DNA from: VFJL01 sp043721435
GTDB taxonomy: Bacteria; Pseudomonadota; Gammaproteobacteria; Burkholderiales; Nitrosomonadaceae
DNA length: 13,642 nucleotides
Direction of reading: 5' to 3'
Assembly: GCA_043721435.1 (NCBI GenBank)
Contig: JAYSQR010000004.1
Span: forward strand, 1-13,642
Each line of letters starts with the position of its first letter. Position 1 is the first letter of the stretch. Positions 7,675-13,642 of the stretch are shown piece by piece. The notes under the pieces are model-generated. The model saw nothing but the letters and a program-made list of their open reading frames with translations. It was not told the DNA's origin and ran no database searches. Both the position numbers and the translations under genes were made by a program.

Positions 7675-7793
7675 ATTTTGGTGGGTGCCATTCTGACCGA
7701 CAAAGCAGCCGTGCTCATAAAACCGACAATTTCCGTTCCATCGCCAGCCAATTAGCGGCTACACTGCGGCTTAATTCATTTCTGGACAATTTT

Positions 7794-8213
7794 ATGGATG
7801 AGCAATCGAGCCTGCTGGTGCTGTTCACCAGCAGCTTTCTTGCCGCCACGCTACTTCCCGGTGGCTCGGAAGCAGTGCTGTTTGGCGTTTTAACCACTCA
7901 CCCCCAGCTTTACTGGTCCGCTCTGGGAATTGCTACGTTGGGCAACACCTTGGGCGGCATGAGTTCGTATGCTATCGGGCGGCTGTTGCCCGATGAAAAA
8001 GCGCTGCTGAAGAAATCTGGCGGCAATATGCGGGGGCTGGAGTGGGTGCGTAACCACGGCAGTCCTATACTATTGCTGGCGTGGGTGCCGCTGATCGGCG
8101 ATCTGCTGTGTGTTGCGGCGGGATGGCTGCGGTTAAACTGGTTATGGGCCATGCTGTTCATGGCTGTGGGAAAGTTTGCACGCTATTGGATAATCGCGGC
8201 AGCTATCAGCTGA
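7794..8213 (+). CDS. Small YqaA/DedA-family (VTT-domain) inner-membrane protein
   Basis: 139 residues with four hydrophobic stretches, about 8-30, 38-62, 89-110 and 113-137. Signatures resemble YqaA-type members of the SNARE-associated/VTT (DedA) family: TLLPGGSEAVLFG (20-31), ATLGNTLGGMSSYAIGR (47-63) and a C-terminal membrane hairpin with the Pro-containing AWVPLIGDLLCVAAGWLR. E. coli YqaA is about the same length (142). Larger DedA proteins act in lipid (undecaprenyl-phosphate or phospholipid) flipping and membrane homeostasis; no specific role for this short subgroup is claimed. ATG 7794 was chosen because family members begin just before the first membrane segment. The frame is open back to 7635, but that stretch is non-hydrophobic and crosses the divergent promoter region. 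GGAC about 9 nt upstream is a weak ribosome site. The stop codon lies inside a perfect 18-bp palindrome. Confidence 0.85.
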   Translation: MDEQSSLLVLFTSSFLAATLLPGGSEAVLFGVLTTHPQLYWSALGIATLGNTLGGMSSYAIGRLLPDEKALLKKSGGNMRGLEWVRNHGSPILLLAWVPLIGDLLCVAAGWLRLNWLWAMLFMAVGKFARYWIIAAAIS

Positions 8214-8218
8214 TAGCT
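8201..8218. repeat. Perfect 18-bp palindrome spanning the stop codon of the yqaA-like gene
   Basis: AGCTATCAGCTGATAGCT is self-complementary with no loop and contains the TGA stop (8211-8213). It codes for the C-terminal Ala-Ile-Ser. It could form a short mRNA stem or bind a dimeric protein; no function is known. Confidence 0.6.
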
Positions 8219-8229
8219 CTCAGCCTACC

Positions 8230-8265
8230 CAACGAACAAGCTGGTAGATGCCGGCTTGTTCGTTG
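8230..8265. terminator. Long hairpin between convergent yqaA-like and grxD genes
   Basis: CAACGAACAAGC (8230-8241) pairs perfectly with GCTTGTTCGTTG (8254-8265). The stem extends inward through one T-G wobble and two G-C pairs to a 6-nt loop (TAGATG), about 15 bp in all. It sits 17 bp after the yqaA-like stop and 22 bp beyond the grxD stop. No T run follows on either strand, so it may act as a bidirectional or Rho-assisted terminator, or as a 3'-end stabiliser for both transcripts. Confidence 0.5.
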
Positions 8266-8287
8266 CAGTCCAGCTCAATCAAATTCT

Positions 8288-8596
8288 TTATTTCTGCAGT
8301 AGCTTCTGCAACTCACCGCTCTGGAACATCTCCGTTACGATGTCTGAGCCGCCAATGAATTCGCCGTTGATATAAAGCTGGGGGATGGTCGGCCAGTTCG
8401 AATATTCCTTGATGCCCTGCCGGATTTCCGGGTCGGCGAGTACGTCCACGGCGAAGAGGTCATTCACTCCACACACATTGAGTATCTTTACCGCATTGGC
8501 GGAGAAACCGCATTGCGGAAACTCCGGCGTGCCTTTCATATACAGCACCACGGGGTGAGCGCTAACTTGCTGCTTGATGGTTTCTTGCGTATCCAT
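8288..8596 (-). CDS. grxD: Monothiol glutaredoxin, Grx4/GrxD type
   Basis: A 102-residue thioredoxin-fold protein with the monothiol CGFS active site (FPQCGFSAN, Cys29). It has the family markers VVLYMKGTP, WPTIPQLYINGEFIGGSDI (cis-Pro and glutathione-binding GG) and a preceding Lys (K21). CGFS glutaredoxins bind a glutathione-ligated [2Fe-2S] cluster as homodimers or with BolA and pass it to Fe-S targets rather than reducing disulfides. The start at 8596 has GAGGAA about 6 nt upstream. It is the last gene of the hemA-prfA-prmC-grxD direction, 118 bp after prmC, with a possible promoter of its own. That spacing means it may be read both from the operon and independently. Confidence 0.96.
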   Translation of the reverse strand: MDTQETIKQQVSAHPVVLYMKGTPEFPQCGFSANAVKILNVCGVNDLFAVDVLADPEIRQGIKEYSNWPTIPQLYINGEFIGGSDIVTEMFQSGELQKLLQK

Positions 8597-8632
8597 ATCT
8601 AGTTCCTCGTCAATTTACTCAACCTGAAAATC

Positions 8633-8661
8633 AGCTTACGGGAGAGTCGCTCTGTTTTCAA
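8633..8661 (-). promoter_or_regulatory. Possible grxD promoter
   Basis: On the minus strand TTGAAA (8661-8656, 5/6) lies 17 bp before TAAGCT (8638-8633, only 3/6). This is in the 118-bp gap between prmC and grxD, about 37 bp before the grxD ATG. The good -35 and spacing are offset by a poor -10. Confidence 0.25.
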
Positions 8662-8668
8662 GAAATTC

Positions 8669-8692
8669 CTTTCATACCGACTTTCATACCGA
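8669..8692. repeat. 12-bp tandem duplication upstream of grxD
   Basis: CTTTCATACCGA occurs twice head to tail (8669-8680 and 8681-8692), just upstream of the candidate -35 of grxD. It may be a chance slippage duplication or a doubled regulator site; copy number could vary between strains. Confidence 0.6.
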
Positions 8693-8714
8693 CCGAAACT
8701 CCCACATTTTTATT

Positions 8715-9629
8715 CTAACAGCTTTGTGCTGGCAAATTTCCGCGTTTCCCGCCACTGACCCGCATTGTGCCGGCCAGATCAGGATGGGAAAATACCTCGC
8801 CAAACCCCGCCTTGCTTAACAATCGGCGACACGCTGCTGCCTGATCGTAGCCGTGTTCCAGTAGCAGCCAGCCACCCACGGAGAGATGAGCTATGGCAGA
8901 AGTAATGATGCAACGAATACAGTCCAGCCCATCGCTGCCTGCCGCCAGTGCCGTGCGTGGCTCAAAGCGCAGGTCCCCTTGCTCGAGATGGGGATCACCG
9001 TCGGCAACATAGGGCGGGTTGGAAACGATGAGATCGAATTCTTCTCCATCTACCCCACTGAACCAGTCGCTTGCGAGCATGCGCACATTGGTCGCCACGA
9101 GATGTCTGGCGTTCACCCTGGCAACGGCGATGGCAGCGGCTGAAGAATCCACTGCGGTAACGCTCGCTAGCGGACGATGTTTGCCAATGGTTATTGCCAC
9201 TGCGCCACTGCCTGTTCCCAGGTCCAGCACTTTGTCCGGACGATCAATGGAAACTCGCTCCAATGCCAGATCCACCAGTAACTCGGTTTCTGGGCGAGGA
9301 ATCAGCACGGCGGGGGTCACTTTGAAGTTCAGGCTGTAAAATTCGCGTTCGCCAACAAGATAAGCAACCGGCTCGCCAGCGGCACGGCGCACTGCCAATG
9401 AATAAAATTGCTGCGCTTGCTCGGGTGCAAGCTCCTGGCTGGGGTGAGCGATAAGATGGGCGTGACTCACATTGAGCACACTCTGCAACAGCATGCGCGC
9501 ATCGGTAGCGGCGATATCCGGCTGTATCTGCTGCAGTGCTTGTGCGATGGTGGCTTGCTGTAGCGGAGGACTCCTGCTGGAGTTGCCGTGCCGCAACAAA
9601 TAGTCCGGGTCTGTTGGTAAGCGTGACAT
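8715..9629 (-). CDS. prmC: Peptide chain release factor N5-glutamine methyltransferase
   Basis: Methylates the Gln of the GGQ motif in release factors RF1 and RF2 using S-adenosylmethionine, raising termination efficiency. Its substrate RF1 is encoded immediately upstream. The protein has 304 residues: an N-terminal helical recognition domain (about 25-100, ending GEPVAYLVGEREFY), the linking segment LIPRPETELLVD (109-120), then a Rossmann-like methyltransferase with the SAM-binding DLGTGSG (136-142), an acidic strand end (AVDSS) and the NPPY glutamine-binding motif (204-207). ATG 9629 follows the prfA stop by 8 nt. It gives about 20 residues more than typical PrmC, which usually begins near the ATIAQALQQ segment (27-34). 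No ATG/GTG with a good ribosome site was seen nearer to that point, so the extension is kept with mild doubt. Co-transcription with hemA and prfA is likely. Confidence 0.95.
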   Translation of the reverse strand: MSRLPTDPDYLLRHGNSSRSPPLQQATIAQALQQIQPDIAATDARMLLQSVLNVSHAHLIAHPSQELAPEQAQQFYSLAVRRAAGEPVAYLVGEREFYSLNFKVTPAVLIPRPETELLVDLALERVSIDRPDKVLDLGTGSGAVAITIGKHRPLASVTAVDSSAAAIAVARVNARHLVATNVRMLASDWFSGVDGEEFDLIVSNPPYVADGDPHLEQGDLRFEPRTALAAGSDGLDCIRCIITSAIAHLSVGGWLLLEHGYDQAAACRRLLSKAGFGEVFSHPDLAGTMRVSGGKRGNLPAQSC

Positions 9630-9637
9630 GCCTGGCT

Positions 9638-10714
9638 CTAATCCGCCATCGCTGCCAATTGCTCCGTCTGGTGTTCAGACATCAGCGCAGAACAAAGCTC
9701 GTTCAAGTCTCCGTCCATGATCTGGTCTATTTTATAAAGTGTAAGGTTGATGCGGTGGTCGGTAATACGCCCCTGCGGAAAATTGTAGGTGCGAATTCGC
9801 TCCGAGCGATCGCCGCTGCCTATCAGCGACTTACGGGTGGCCGCTTGCCTGGCCTGCTGCTCGCGTGTTTGTTTGTCGCGGATTCGTGCCACCAGAACGC
9901 TCATGGCTTGTGCCTTATTCTTGTGCTGTGAGCGTCCATCCTGGCATTCAACCACGATGCCCGTCGGCAGATGCGTGATGCGTACCGCCGAATCGGTTTT
10001 GTTGATATGCTGACCCCCTGCGCCGGAAGCACGAAATGTATCAATACGCAATTCAGCCGGATTCAACGTCACATCGTCGATTTCATCCGCCTCCGGCATC
10101 ACCGCTACGGTACAGGCGGAAGTATGGATGCGCCCCTGGGTCTCGGTGGCCGGCACACGCTGCACCCGGTGGCCACCGGATTCAAACTTGAGCTTGGAGT
10201 AAGCGCCCTGGCCAATGATCTTGGCGATAATTTCCTTGTAACCACCCGCTTCCGAGGGGCTTTGTGAAATCACCTCCACCTGCCAGCGCTGACGCTCGGC
10301 GAAGCGCGCATACATGCGAAACAAGTCGCCCGCGAACAATGCGGATTCGTCGCCGCCTGTGCCGGCACGAATTTCCAGAAAAATATTGCGCTCGTCGTTG
10401 GGGTCCTTGGGCAATAACTGTTTCTGCAACTCTGCTTCGATTCGCACGAGCTTCTCTTTACCTTCGCGTATCTCGGCATCGGCAAATTCGCGCATCTCTA
10501 AATCGGCGCTCATTTCCTGCGCAGTCTGGATGTCGCGCTCACCTTGCTGGTAGGCGTGATAAAGCTCGACCACCGGGGTAATCTCGGCACGTTCGCGTGT
10601 AAGCTTGCGGTAGTTATCCAGATTGGCAGTAATGGTCTCACTGCTCAGCAGACGGGTTAGTTCCTCCAGGCGCACGCTGAGCTGCGTGAGCTTGGCAGCA
10701 ATGCTATTGTTCAT
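9638..10714 (-). CDS. prfA: Peptide chain release factor 1
   Basis: Recognises UAA and UAG in the ribosomal A site and triggers peptidyl-tRNA hydrolysis. It is 358 residues, close to E. coli RF1 (360). The stop-codon-reading tripeptide is PAT (188-190, in VQRVPATETQGRIHTSA), which is diagnostic for RF1 as opposed to the SPF of RF2. The catalytic GGQ is at 233-235 (GAGGQHINKTDSAVR), with Gln235 the methylation target of PrmC. There is no sign of the RF2-type programmed frameshift. Its ATG overlaps the hemA stop as ATGA (10714-10711), a classic coupling arrangement, and prmC begins 8 nt after its TAG. The gene ends in TAG, so it depends on RF1 itself for termination. Confidence 0.98.
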   Translation of the reverse strand: MNNSIAAKLTQLSVRLEELTRLLSSETITANLDNYRKLTRERAEITPVVELYHAYQQGERDIQTAQEMSADLEMREFADAEIREGKEKLVRIEAELQKQLLPKDPNDERNIFLEIRAGTGGDESALFAGDLFRMYARFAERQRWQVEVISQSPSEAGGYKEIIAKIIGQGAYSKLKFESGGHRVQRVPATETQGRIHTSACTVAVMPEADEIDDVTLNPAELRIDTFRASGAGGQHINKTDSAVRITHLPTGIVVECQDGRSQHKNKAQAMSVLVARIRDKQTREQQARQAATRKSLIGSGDRSERIRTYNFPQGRITDHRINLTLYKIDQIMDGDLNELCSALMSEHQTEQLAAMAD

Positions 10715-11964
10715 TCCGGGCGGTGGAGTTGATACAAGCGGTTGACCAGCCCGACCAGGTCGTCGCGCTCATCGGCTGTGGCATGATTGAGCGCTTCGGA
10801 GGGGATATGCAGAAATTTATTGGTGAGGCCGTTACTCAGTAATTCCAGGATTTTCTGCGGGTCTTCACCCTTGGCCAGAAGCTTCATGGCCCGTTCGAGT
10901 TCATGCCGTCGATACCGTTCGGCCTGGTCGCGCAACGCACGAATCGTGGGAACCAACTCGCGCGATTCCAGCCAGTGCATGAAGTTGATTACATTGGAGT
11001 CGATGATGGCTTCTGCTTGCGCCACCGCACCCTGGCGCAGATCCAGCCCTTCTTTGACGATATCGGCCAGATCGTCCACGGAATAAAGAAATACATCGTC
11101 CAGTTCCGCCACCTCCGGCTCAACATCTCGCGGCACGGCCAAGTCCACCATGAAAATCGGACGATGCTTGCGCACTTTGATGGCACGCTCCACCATACCT
11201 TTGCCAAGTATGGGCAAGGGACTGGCGGTGCAGCTCACCACAATATCGTGCAACGCCAGTTGTTCGGGAAGCTCGTTCAAAGTGATGGCCTGTGCATTGA
11301 AACGCTGCGCCAGCAGCTGTGCGCGTTCGATTGTACGATTGGCGACGGTGATATGTTTCGGATGGCGTGCGGCGAAATGACTGGCGCATAACTCTATCAT
11401 TTCACCTGCACCGATAAACAATACTCGCTGCTCACTGATGTCGCCGAAAATCCGTTCTGCCAGCCGGGTAGCAGCGGCAGCCATGGAAACGGAATTGGTA
11501 CCTATTTCAGTAGAAGTGCGAACCTCCTTGGCAACAAAAAAAGTGCGCTGGAACAGCTTGTGCAGCAGCATCCCCAGTGTGCCGGCGTGTTCGGCAGATT
11601 TCACTGCATCCTTCAACTGGCCGAGTATCTGCGGTTCGCCTAGCACCATTGAATCCAGCCCGCTGGCGACACGAAAAGCGTGCTTCACCGCCTGTTCGCG
11701 CGGCAGCTTATACAGATAGGGTTCCAGTTCCCGCGCCTGCAGGTGATGATAATCCGCCAGCCAGTGCGTTGCCTCCTCGGGCTTGTCGGTACTGCAATAA
11801 ACCTCGGTGCGATTGCAGGTGGAGACAATCGCCGCCTCTCCTACTGGATGATGCTGCACCAGATCATGCAGCGCACGTTCCATTGCATCTTCCGGGAACG
11901 CAACCTGCTCACGCACGTCCAGCGGTGCGGTCTGATGGTTGATGCCGAAGGCAAATAACTGCAT
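10711..11964 (-). CDS. hemA: Glutamyl-tRNA reductase
   Basis: NADPH-dependent reduction of glutamyl-tRNA(Glu) to glutamate-1-semialdehyde, the first committed and usually rate-setting step of C5 tetrapyrrole synthesis. HemL, encoded at the start of this window, takes the product. From ATG 11964 it is 417 residues (E. coli 418). The catalytic domain carries the thioester Cys50 (STCNRTEVY) and the segment HAFRVASGLDSMVLGEPQILGQLK (about 95-118), in which His95 matches the conserved His. The NADPH domain has VLFIGAGEM (about 181-189). A C-terminal helical dimerisation domain ends at 417. TTG 11982 would add six residues but has no ribosome site; the conserved MQLFAFGINH start is preferred, although its own Shine-Dalgarno is weak. 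The N-terminus begins MQLF without a clear Lys-Lys degradation tag of the enteric kind. First gene of the hemA-prfA-prmC(-grxD) unit. Confidence 0.97.
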   Translation of the reverse strand: MQLFAFGINHQTAPLDVREQVAFPEDAMERALHDLVQHHPVGEAAIVSTCNRTEVYCSTDKPEEATHWLADYHHLQARELEPYLYKLPREQAVKHAFRVASGLDSMVLGEPQILGQLKDAVKSAEHAGTLGMLLHKLFQRTFFVAKEVRTSTEIGTNSVSMAAAATRLAERIFGDISEQRVLFIGAGEMIELCASHFAARHPKHITVANRTIERAQLLAQRFNAQAITLNELPEQLALHDIVVSCTASPLPILGKGMVERAIKVRKHRPIFMVDLAVPRDVEPEVAELDDVFLYSVDDLADIVKEGLDLRQGAVAQAEAIIDSNVINFMHWLESRELVPTIRALRDQAERYRRHELERAMKLLAKGEDPQKILELLSNGLTNKFLHIPSEALNHATADERDDLVGLVNRLYQLHRPE

Positions 11965-12007
11965 GGAAGATGATGTAAGCAACTGGTGAATAATCCGAAA
12001 TCCGTTG

Positions 12008-12013
12008 ATTATA
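12008..12013 (-). promoter_or_regulatory. Consensus -10 box of the hemA operon promoter
   Basis: On the minus strand a perfect TATAAT (12013-12008) lies 43 bp upstream of the hemA ATG. No good -35 is seen at 16-18 bp (the hexamer at 17 bp is AGTATT). The box overlaps one arm of the inverted repeat described separately, so an activator or repressor site is possible. It is the only strong promoter-like element in the hemA-tRNA gap. Confidence 0.5.
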
Positions 12014-12037
12014 GTATTACAACAGCTTGAATACTAT
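12011..12037. promoter_or_regulatory. Inverted repeat overlapping the hemA -10 region
   Basis: ATAGTATT (12011-12018) and AATACTAT (12030-12037) are perfect complements with an 11-bp spacer. The hemA-proximal arm overlaps the TATAAT box. The centre-to-centre distance of about 19 bp and the location suit an operator for a dimeric regulator; the identity of any regulator is unknown. Confidence 0.35.
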
Positions 12038-12098
12038 CAATGAAAGGCATTGAAAATCTTCAGAAAGATTACGGGAACTTCTCCGTTGTTGTAGAAAA

Positions 12099-12111
12099 CC
12101 AGAAAATCTGG
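12099..12111 (-). terminator. Short terminator-like hairpin downstream of tRNA-Phe
   Basis: Read on the minus strand, CCAGA pairs with TCTGG around a 3-nt TTT loop, followed immediately by TTTTCT. It begins about 26 nt after the mature tRNA 3' end. The stem is only 5 bp, so termination is plausible but not strong. Confidence 0.45.
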
Positions 12112-12136
12112 AAGTCACGGAAATCCACATGGATAA

Positions 12137-12212
12137 TGGTGGCCAAGGGCGGAATCGAACCACCGACACACGGATTTTCAATCCGCTGCTCTACCGACTG
12201 AGCTACTTGGCC
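12137..12212 (-). tRNA. tRNA-Phe, anticodon GAA
   Basis: A 76-nt cloverleaf on the minus strand with encoded CCA. The acceptor GGCCAAG/CTTGGCC is 7 bp with discriminator A. The D arm is GCTC/GAGC with AGTCGGTA in the loop. The anticodon stem GCGGA/TCCGT holds the loop TTGAAAA, with anticodon GAA at plus positions 12177-12179. The T arm is GGTGG/CCGCC with TTCGATT. All features are standard for bacterial tRNA-Phe. It has its own promoter upstream and a weak hairpin downstream, so it is probably an independent transcript between groL and hemA. Confidence 0.97.
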
Positions 12213-12259
12213 GTACGGACCGCGGCAGAGAGTTCCGCTCGCGTTGTGCAAGGGTGCGG

Positions 12260-12287
12260 ATTATAAAGGAAAACGCCCGACCCACAA
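12260..12287 (-). promoter_or_regulatory. Promoter of tRNA-Phe
   Basis: On the minus strand TTGTGG (12287-12282, partial -35) is followed after 16 bp by a perfect TATAAT (12265-12260). The bases right after the -10 are GC-rich (CCGCACCC), the discriminator type typical of stringently controlled stable-RNA promoters. The predicted start is about 40 nt before the mature tRNA 5' end. Stringent control is inference from the discriminator. Confidence 0.6.
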
Positions 12288-12293
12288 AAGAAA

Positions 12294-12315
12294 AAGGCGC
12301 CAGCGTCAGCGCCTT
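12294..12315 (-). terminator. Rho-independent-type terminator upstream of tRNA-Phe, minus strand
   Basis: Read on the minus strand, AAGGCGC and GCGCCTT form a 7-bp stem around an 8-nt loop, followed by TTTCTTTTG (with the stem's TT this makes TTTTTCTTTT). It is the second such signal after groL in this direction and sits just before the tRNA promoter. What it terminates is unclear: groL read-through, or an unannotated short transcript from the 12316-12522 gap. Confidence 0.6.
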
Positions 12316-12522
12316 AAAGGACAAGCTGCTGTCCAAGGAGGGAGACACGACCAGCGCTGCAGGACAGGATCCTGCAACGCCGGACGGTCAGGATGGAGCC
12401 TATTCGAATCGGCTTAAAGCCGCCTTACGTGAGACTTTCAATATTCTGACGTTGGCAAACTGTCCAAGGCGTGGCGCGCTCCACGCCGGTACTACATTTC
12501 GCTCTGCGAACGAAGCCAAAAG
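12316..12522. other. Gene-free gap rich in short stem-loops
   Basis: No protein-coding gene is convincing here on either strand. The gap holds several inverted repeats: GGACA/TGTCC (12319-12334), GCAGGA/TCCTGC (12359-12375), CGGCTTAAAGCCG (12410-12422) and GGCGTGG/CCACGCC (12468-12487, 6-nt loop). There is also a direct 10-mer CTGTCCAAGG at 12329-12338 and 12460-12469. It lies between two minus-strand terminators. It may be spacer DNA or an undescribed structured RNA. Confidence 0.4.
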
Positions 12523-12549
12523 AAAAGGGGCGCATCGAGCGCCCCTTTT
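12523..12549 (-). terminator. groL Rho-independent terminator
   Basis: GGGGCGC (12527-12533) pairs with GCGCCCC (12539-12545) around a 5-nt loop, extended by AAAA/TTTT to an 11-bp stem. On the minus strand it is followed by CTTTTGG. It begins about 50 nt after the groL stop and is the strongest terminator in the window. Confidence 0.85.
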
Positions 12550-12600
12550 CACCTGCAGTTCGCGCCCGGCTTTCACCGGGCAACGAATCGCATTCCTCGA

Positions 12601-13642
12601 CTACATGTCCATGCCACCCATGCCGCCCATGCCACCCCTGCCGCCACCCATGCCACCCATGTCGCCCATTCCGCCGCCTTTCTTGTCTTCGACAAGCTCG
12701 GCGACCATCGCATCGGTCGTCAGCATCAGGCCTGCAACGGAGGCCGCGTTCTGCAGCGCGGTGCGCGCCACTTTGGTCGGATCGATAACGCCCATCTCGA
12801 CCATGTCACCGTAATCGCCGGTTTGCGCGTTGTAGCCATAGTTGCCCTTGCCTTCGGCAACCTTGTTCATCACCACCGAAGGCTCTGCGCCTGCGTTGGC
12901 GACGATCTGGCGCAGGGGCTCTTCCAGGGCGCGCAGCACGATCTTGATGCCGGCTTCCTGGTCGTGGTTGTCGCCTTTGAGCTTGCTCATTGCAGCGCGG
13001 GCGCGAATGTACGCCACACCGCCGCCGGGCACGACGCCCTCTTCCACCGCGGCGCGGGTCGCATGCAGCGCGTCCTCGACACGGGCTTTCTTCTCTTTCA
13101 TCTCGACTTCGGTTGCGGCACCGACTTTGATCACCGCAACGCCGCCGGCCAGCTTGGCAACGCGTTCCTGGAGCTTCTCGCGATCGTAATCGCTCGTGGC
13201 TTCCTCGATCTGCACGCGGATCTGCTTGACGCGCGCTTCGATCGCCTTCTTCTCGCCGGCGCCGTCGATCAGCGTCGTGTTCTCCTTGCCCACCTCGACT
13301 TTCTTGGCGTGACCCAGATCCTTCAGCGTGGCGTTCTCGAGCTTGAGGCCGAGTTCTTCGCTGATGACCGTGGCGCCCGTGAGGATGGCCATGTCTTCGA
13401 GCATCGCCTTGCGGCGATCACCGAAGCCCGGGGCCTTGACGGCGCAGGTCTTGAGGATGCCGCGGATGTTGTTGACCACCAGCGTCGCCAGCGCCTCGCC
13501 GTCAACTTCTTCGGCGATGATCAGCAGCGGCTTACCGGCTTTCGCAATTTGCTCGAGTACGGGCAGCAGATCGCGAATGTTGGAGATTTTCTTGTCGTGC
13601 AACAGGATATACGGGCTCTCCAGCAGGGATATCTGCTTGTCG
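12601..13642 (-). CDS. groL: Chaperonin GroEL, 5' part outside the window
   Basis: The 60-kDa double-ring chaperonin subunit that, with GroES, folds proteins in an ATP-driven cage. About 346 C-terminal residues are visible. The frame stays open through the window edge with GroEL sequence (SPYILLHDKKISN), so the TTG at 13602 is an internal Leu codon, not a start; about 200 N-terminal residues are missing. Seen in order: most of the apical domain (GKPLLIIAEEVDGEALATL, KAPGFGDRRKAMLEDMA), the intermediate domain with the ATPase Asp in KKARVEDALHATRAAVEEG (D398 equivalent), GGGVAYIRA, then the equatorial end (DPTKVARTALQNAASVAGL). The tail is Gly-Met rich (GGMGGMGGMDM) and holds one Arg in GGGRGGMGG. 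Codon use is more GC-rich than in the neighbouring genes, which may reflect high expression. A strong terminator follows. groES is not visible and would be expected upstream. Confidence 0.97.
   Translation of the reverse strand, partial: DKQISLLESPYILLHDKKISNIRDLLPVLEQIAKAGKPLLIIAEEVDGEALATLVVNNIRGILKTCAVKAPGFGDRRKAMLEDMAILTGATVISEELGLKLENATLKDLGHAKKVEVGKENTTLIDGAGEKKAIEARVKQIRVQIEEATSDYDREKLQERVAKLAGGVAVIKVGAATEVEMKEKKARVEDALHATRAAVEEGVVPGGGVAYIRARAAMSKLKGDNHDQEAGIKIVLRALEEPLRQIVANAGAEPSVVMNKVAEGKGNYGYNAQTGDYGDMVEMGVIDPTKVARTALQNAASVAGLMLTTDAMVAELVEDKKGGGMGDMGGMGGGRGGMGGMGGMDM

Noticed and set aside
7635..7793. 53-residue N-terminal extension of the yqaA-like protein
   Set aside because: It is polar, unlike the family N-terminus, and overlaps the promoter of the divergent CADD-like gene.
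9638..10714. prfA as a frameshifted RF2-type gene
   Set aside because: The recognition tripeptide is PAT and the frame is continuous, so it is RF1 with no recoding site.
12137..12212. tRNA-Phe as an integration (att) site
   Set aside because: No duplicate of the tRNA 3' end, no integrase and no foreign genes are present in the window.
12254..12814. 186-residue plus-strand open frame from GTG 12254
   Set aside because: It begins on the tRNA promoter, crosses both terminators and runs over 200 bp antisense to groL; the Pro-Met-rich part is the complement of the GroEL Gly-Met tail.

Overview
The window looks like a core chromosomal region of a betaproteobacterium, most likely of the Nitrosomonadales (Nitrosomonas/Nitrosospira-like). 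The support is the order hemA-prfA-prmC-grxD, map-glnD and thiE-hemL, a di-haem c4-type cytochrome, and a CADD-type protein like the one known from Nitrosomonas europaea. The lineage call is inference from gene content and protein similarity recalled from memory; no search was run. No insertion sequence, CRISPR array, phage gene or rRNA is visible.

Layout. Bases 1-1801 (+) hold the 3' part of thiE and complete hemL, which overlap by 14 nt. Base 1846-2490 (-) is a secreted di-haem cytochrome c. It is divergent from a membrane-anchored SPOR-domain gene (2581-3209, +) whose reading frame breaks at a run of seven A. Next come map (3361-4161) and glnD (4167-6815), 5 nt apart on +. A CADD/PqqC-like gene (6862-7605, -) is divergent from a small YqaA/DedA-type membrane protein (7794-8213, +). 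The minus-strand cluster hemA, prfA, prmC, grxD occupies 11964 down to 8288. Upstream of it lie tRNA-Phe(GAA) (12137-12212, -), a hairpin-rich gap with no gene, and the C-terminal two thirds of groL (12601 to the window edge, -).

How the genes work together. hemA and hemL are the first two dedicated steps of C5 tetrapyrrole synthesis (glutamyl-tRNA to 5-aminolevulinate), and the cytochrome c is a haem consumer. prfA (RF1) and prmC (which methylates the RF1 GGQ glutamine) are a functional pair. glnD is the nitrogen sensor that uridylylates PII. map, the tRNA and groL serve protein synthesis and folding. The CADD-like protein probably makes p-aminobenzoate for folate by a non-canonical self-sacrificing route.

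Most noteworthy are (1) the SPOR gene, split at an in-phase A_AAA_AAA slippery heptamer where a -1 shift exactly restores the conserved domain; (2) the CADD-like gene with all recalled metal ligands and the sacrificial lysine position conserved; and (3) several inverted or direct repeats at promoters, plus a stem-loop cluster downstream of groL. I do not see an obviously new multigene system here.
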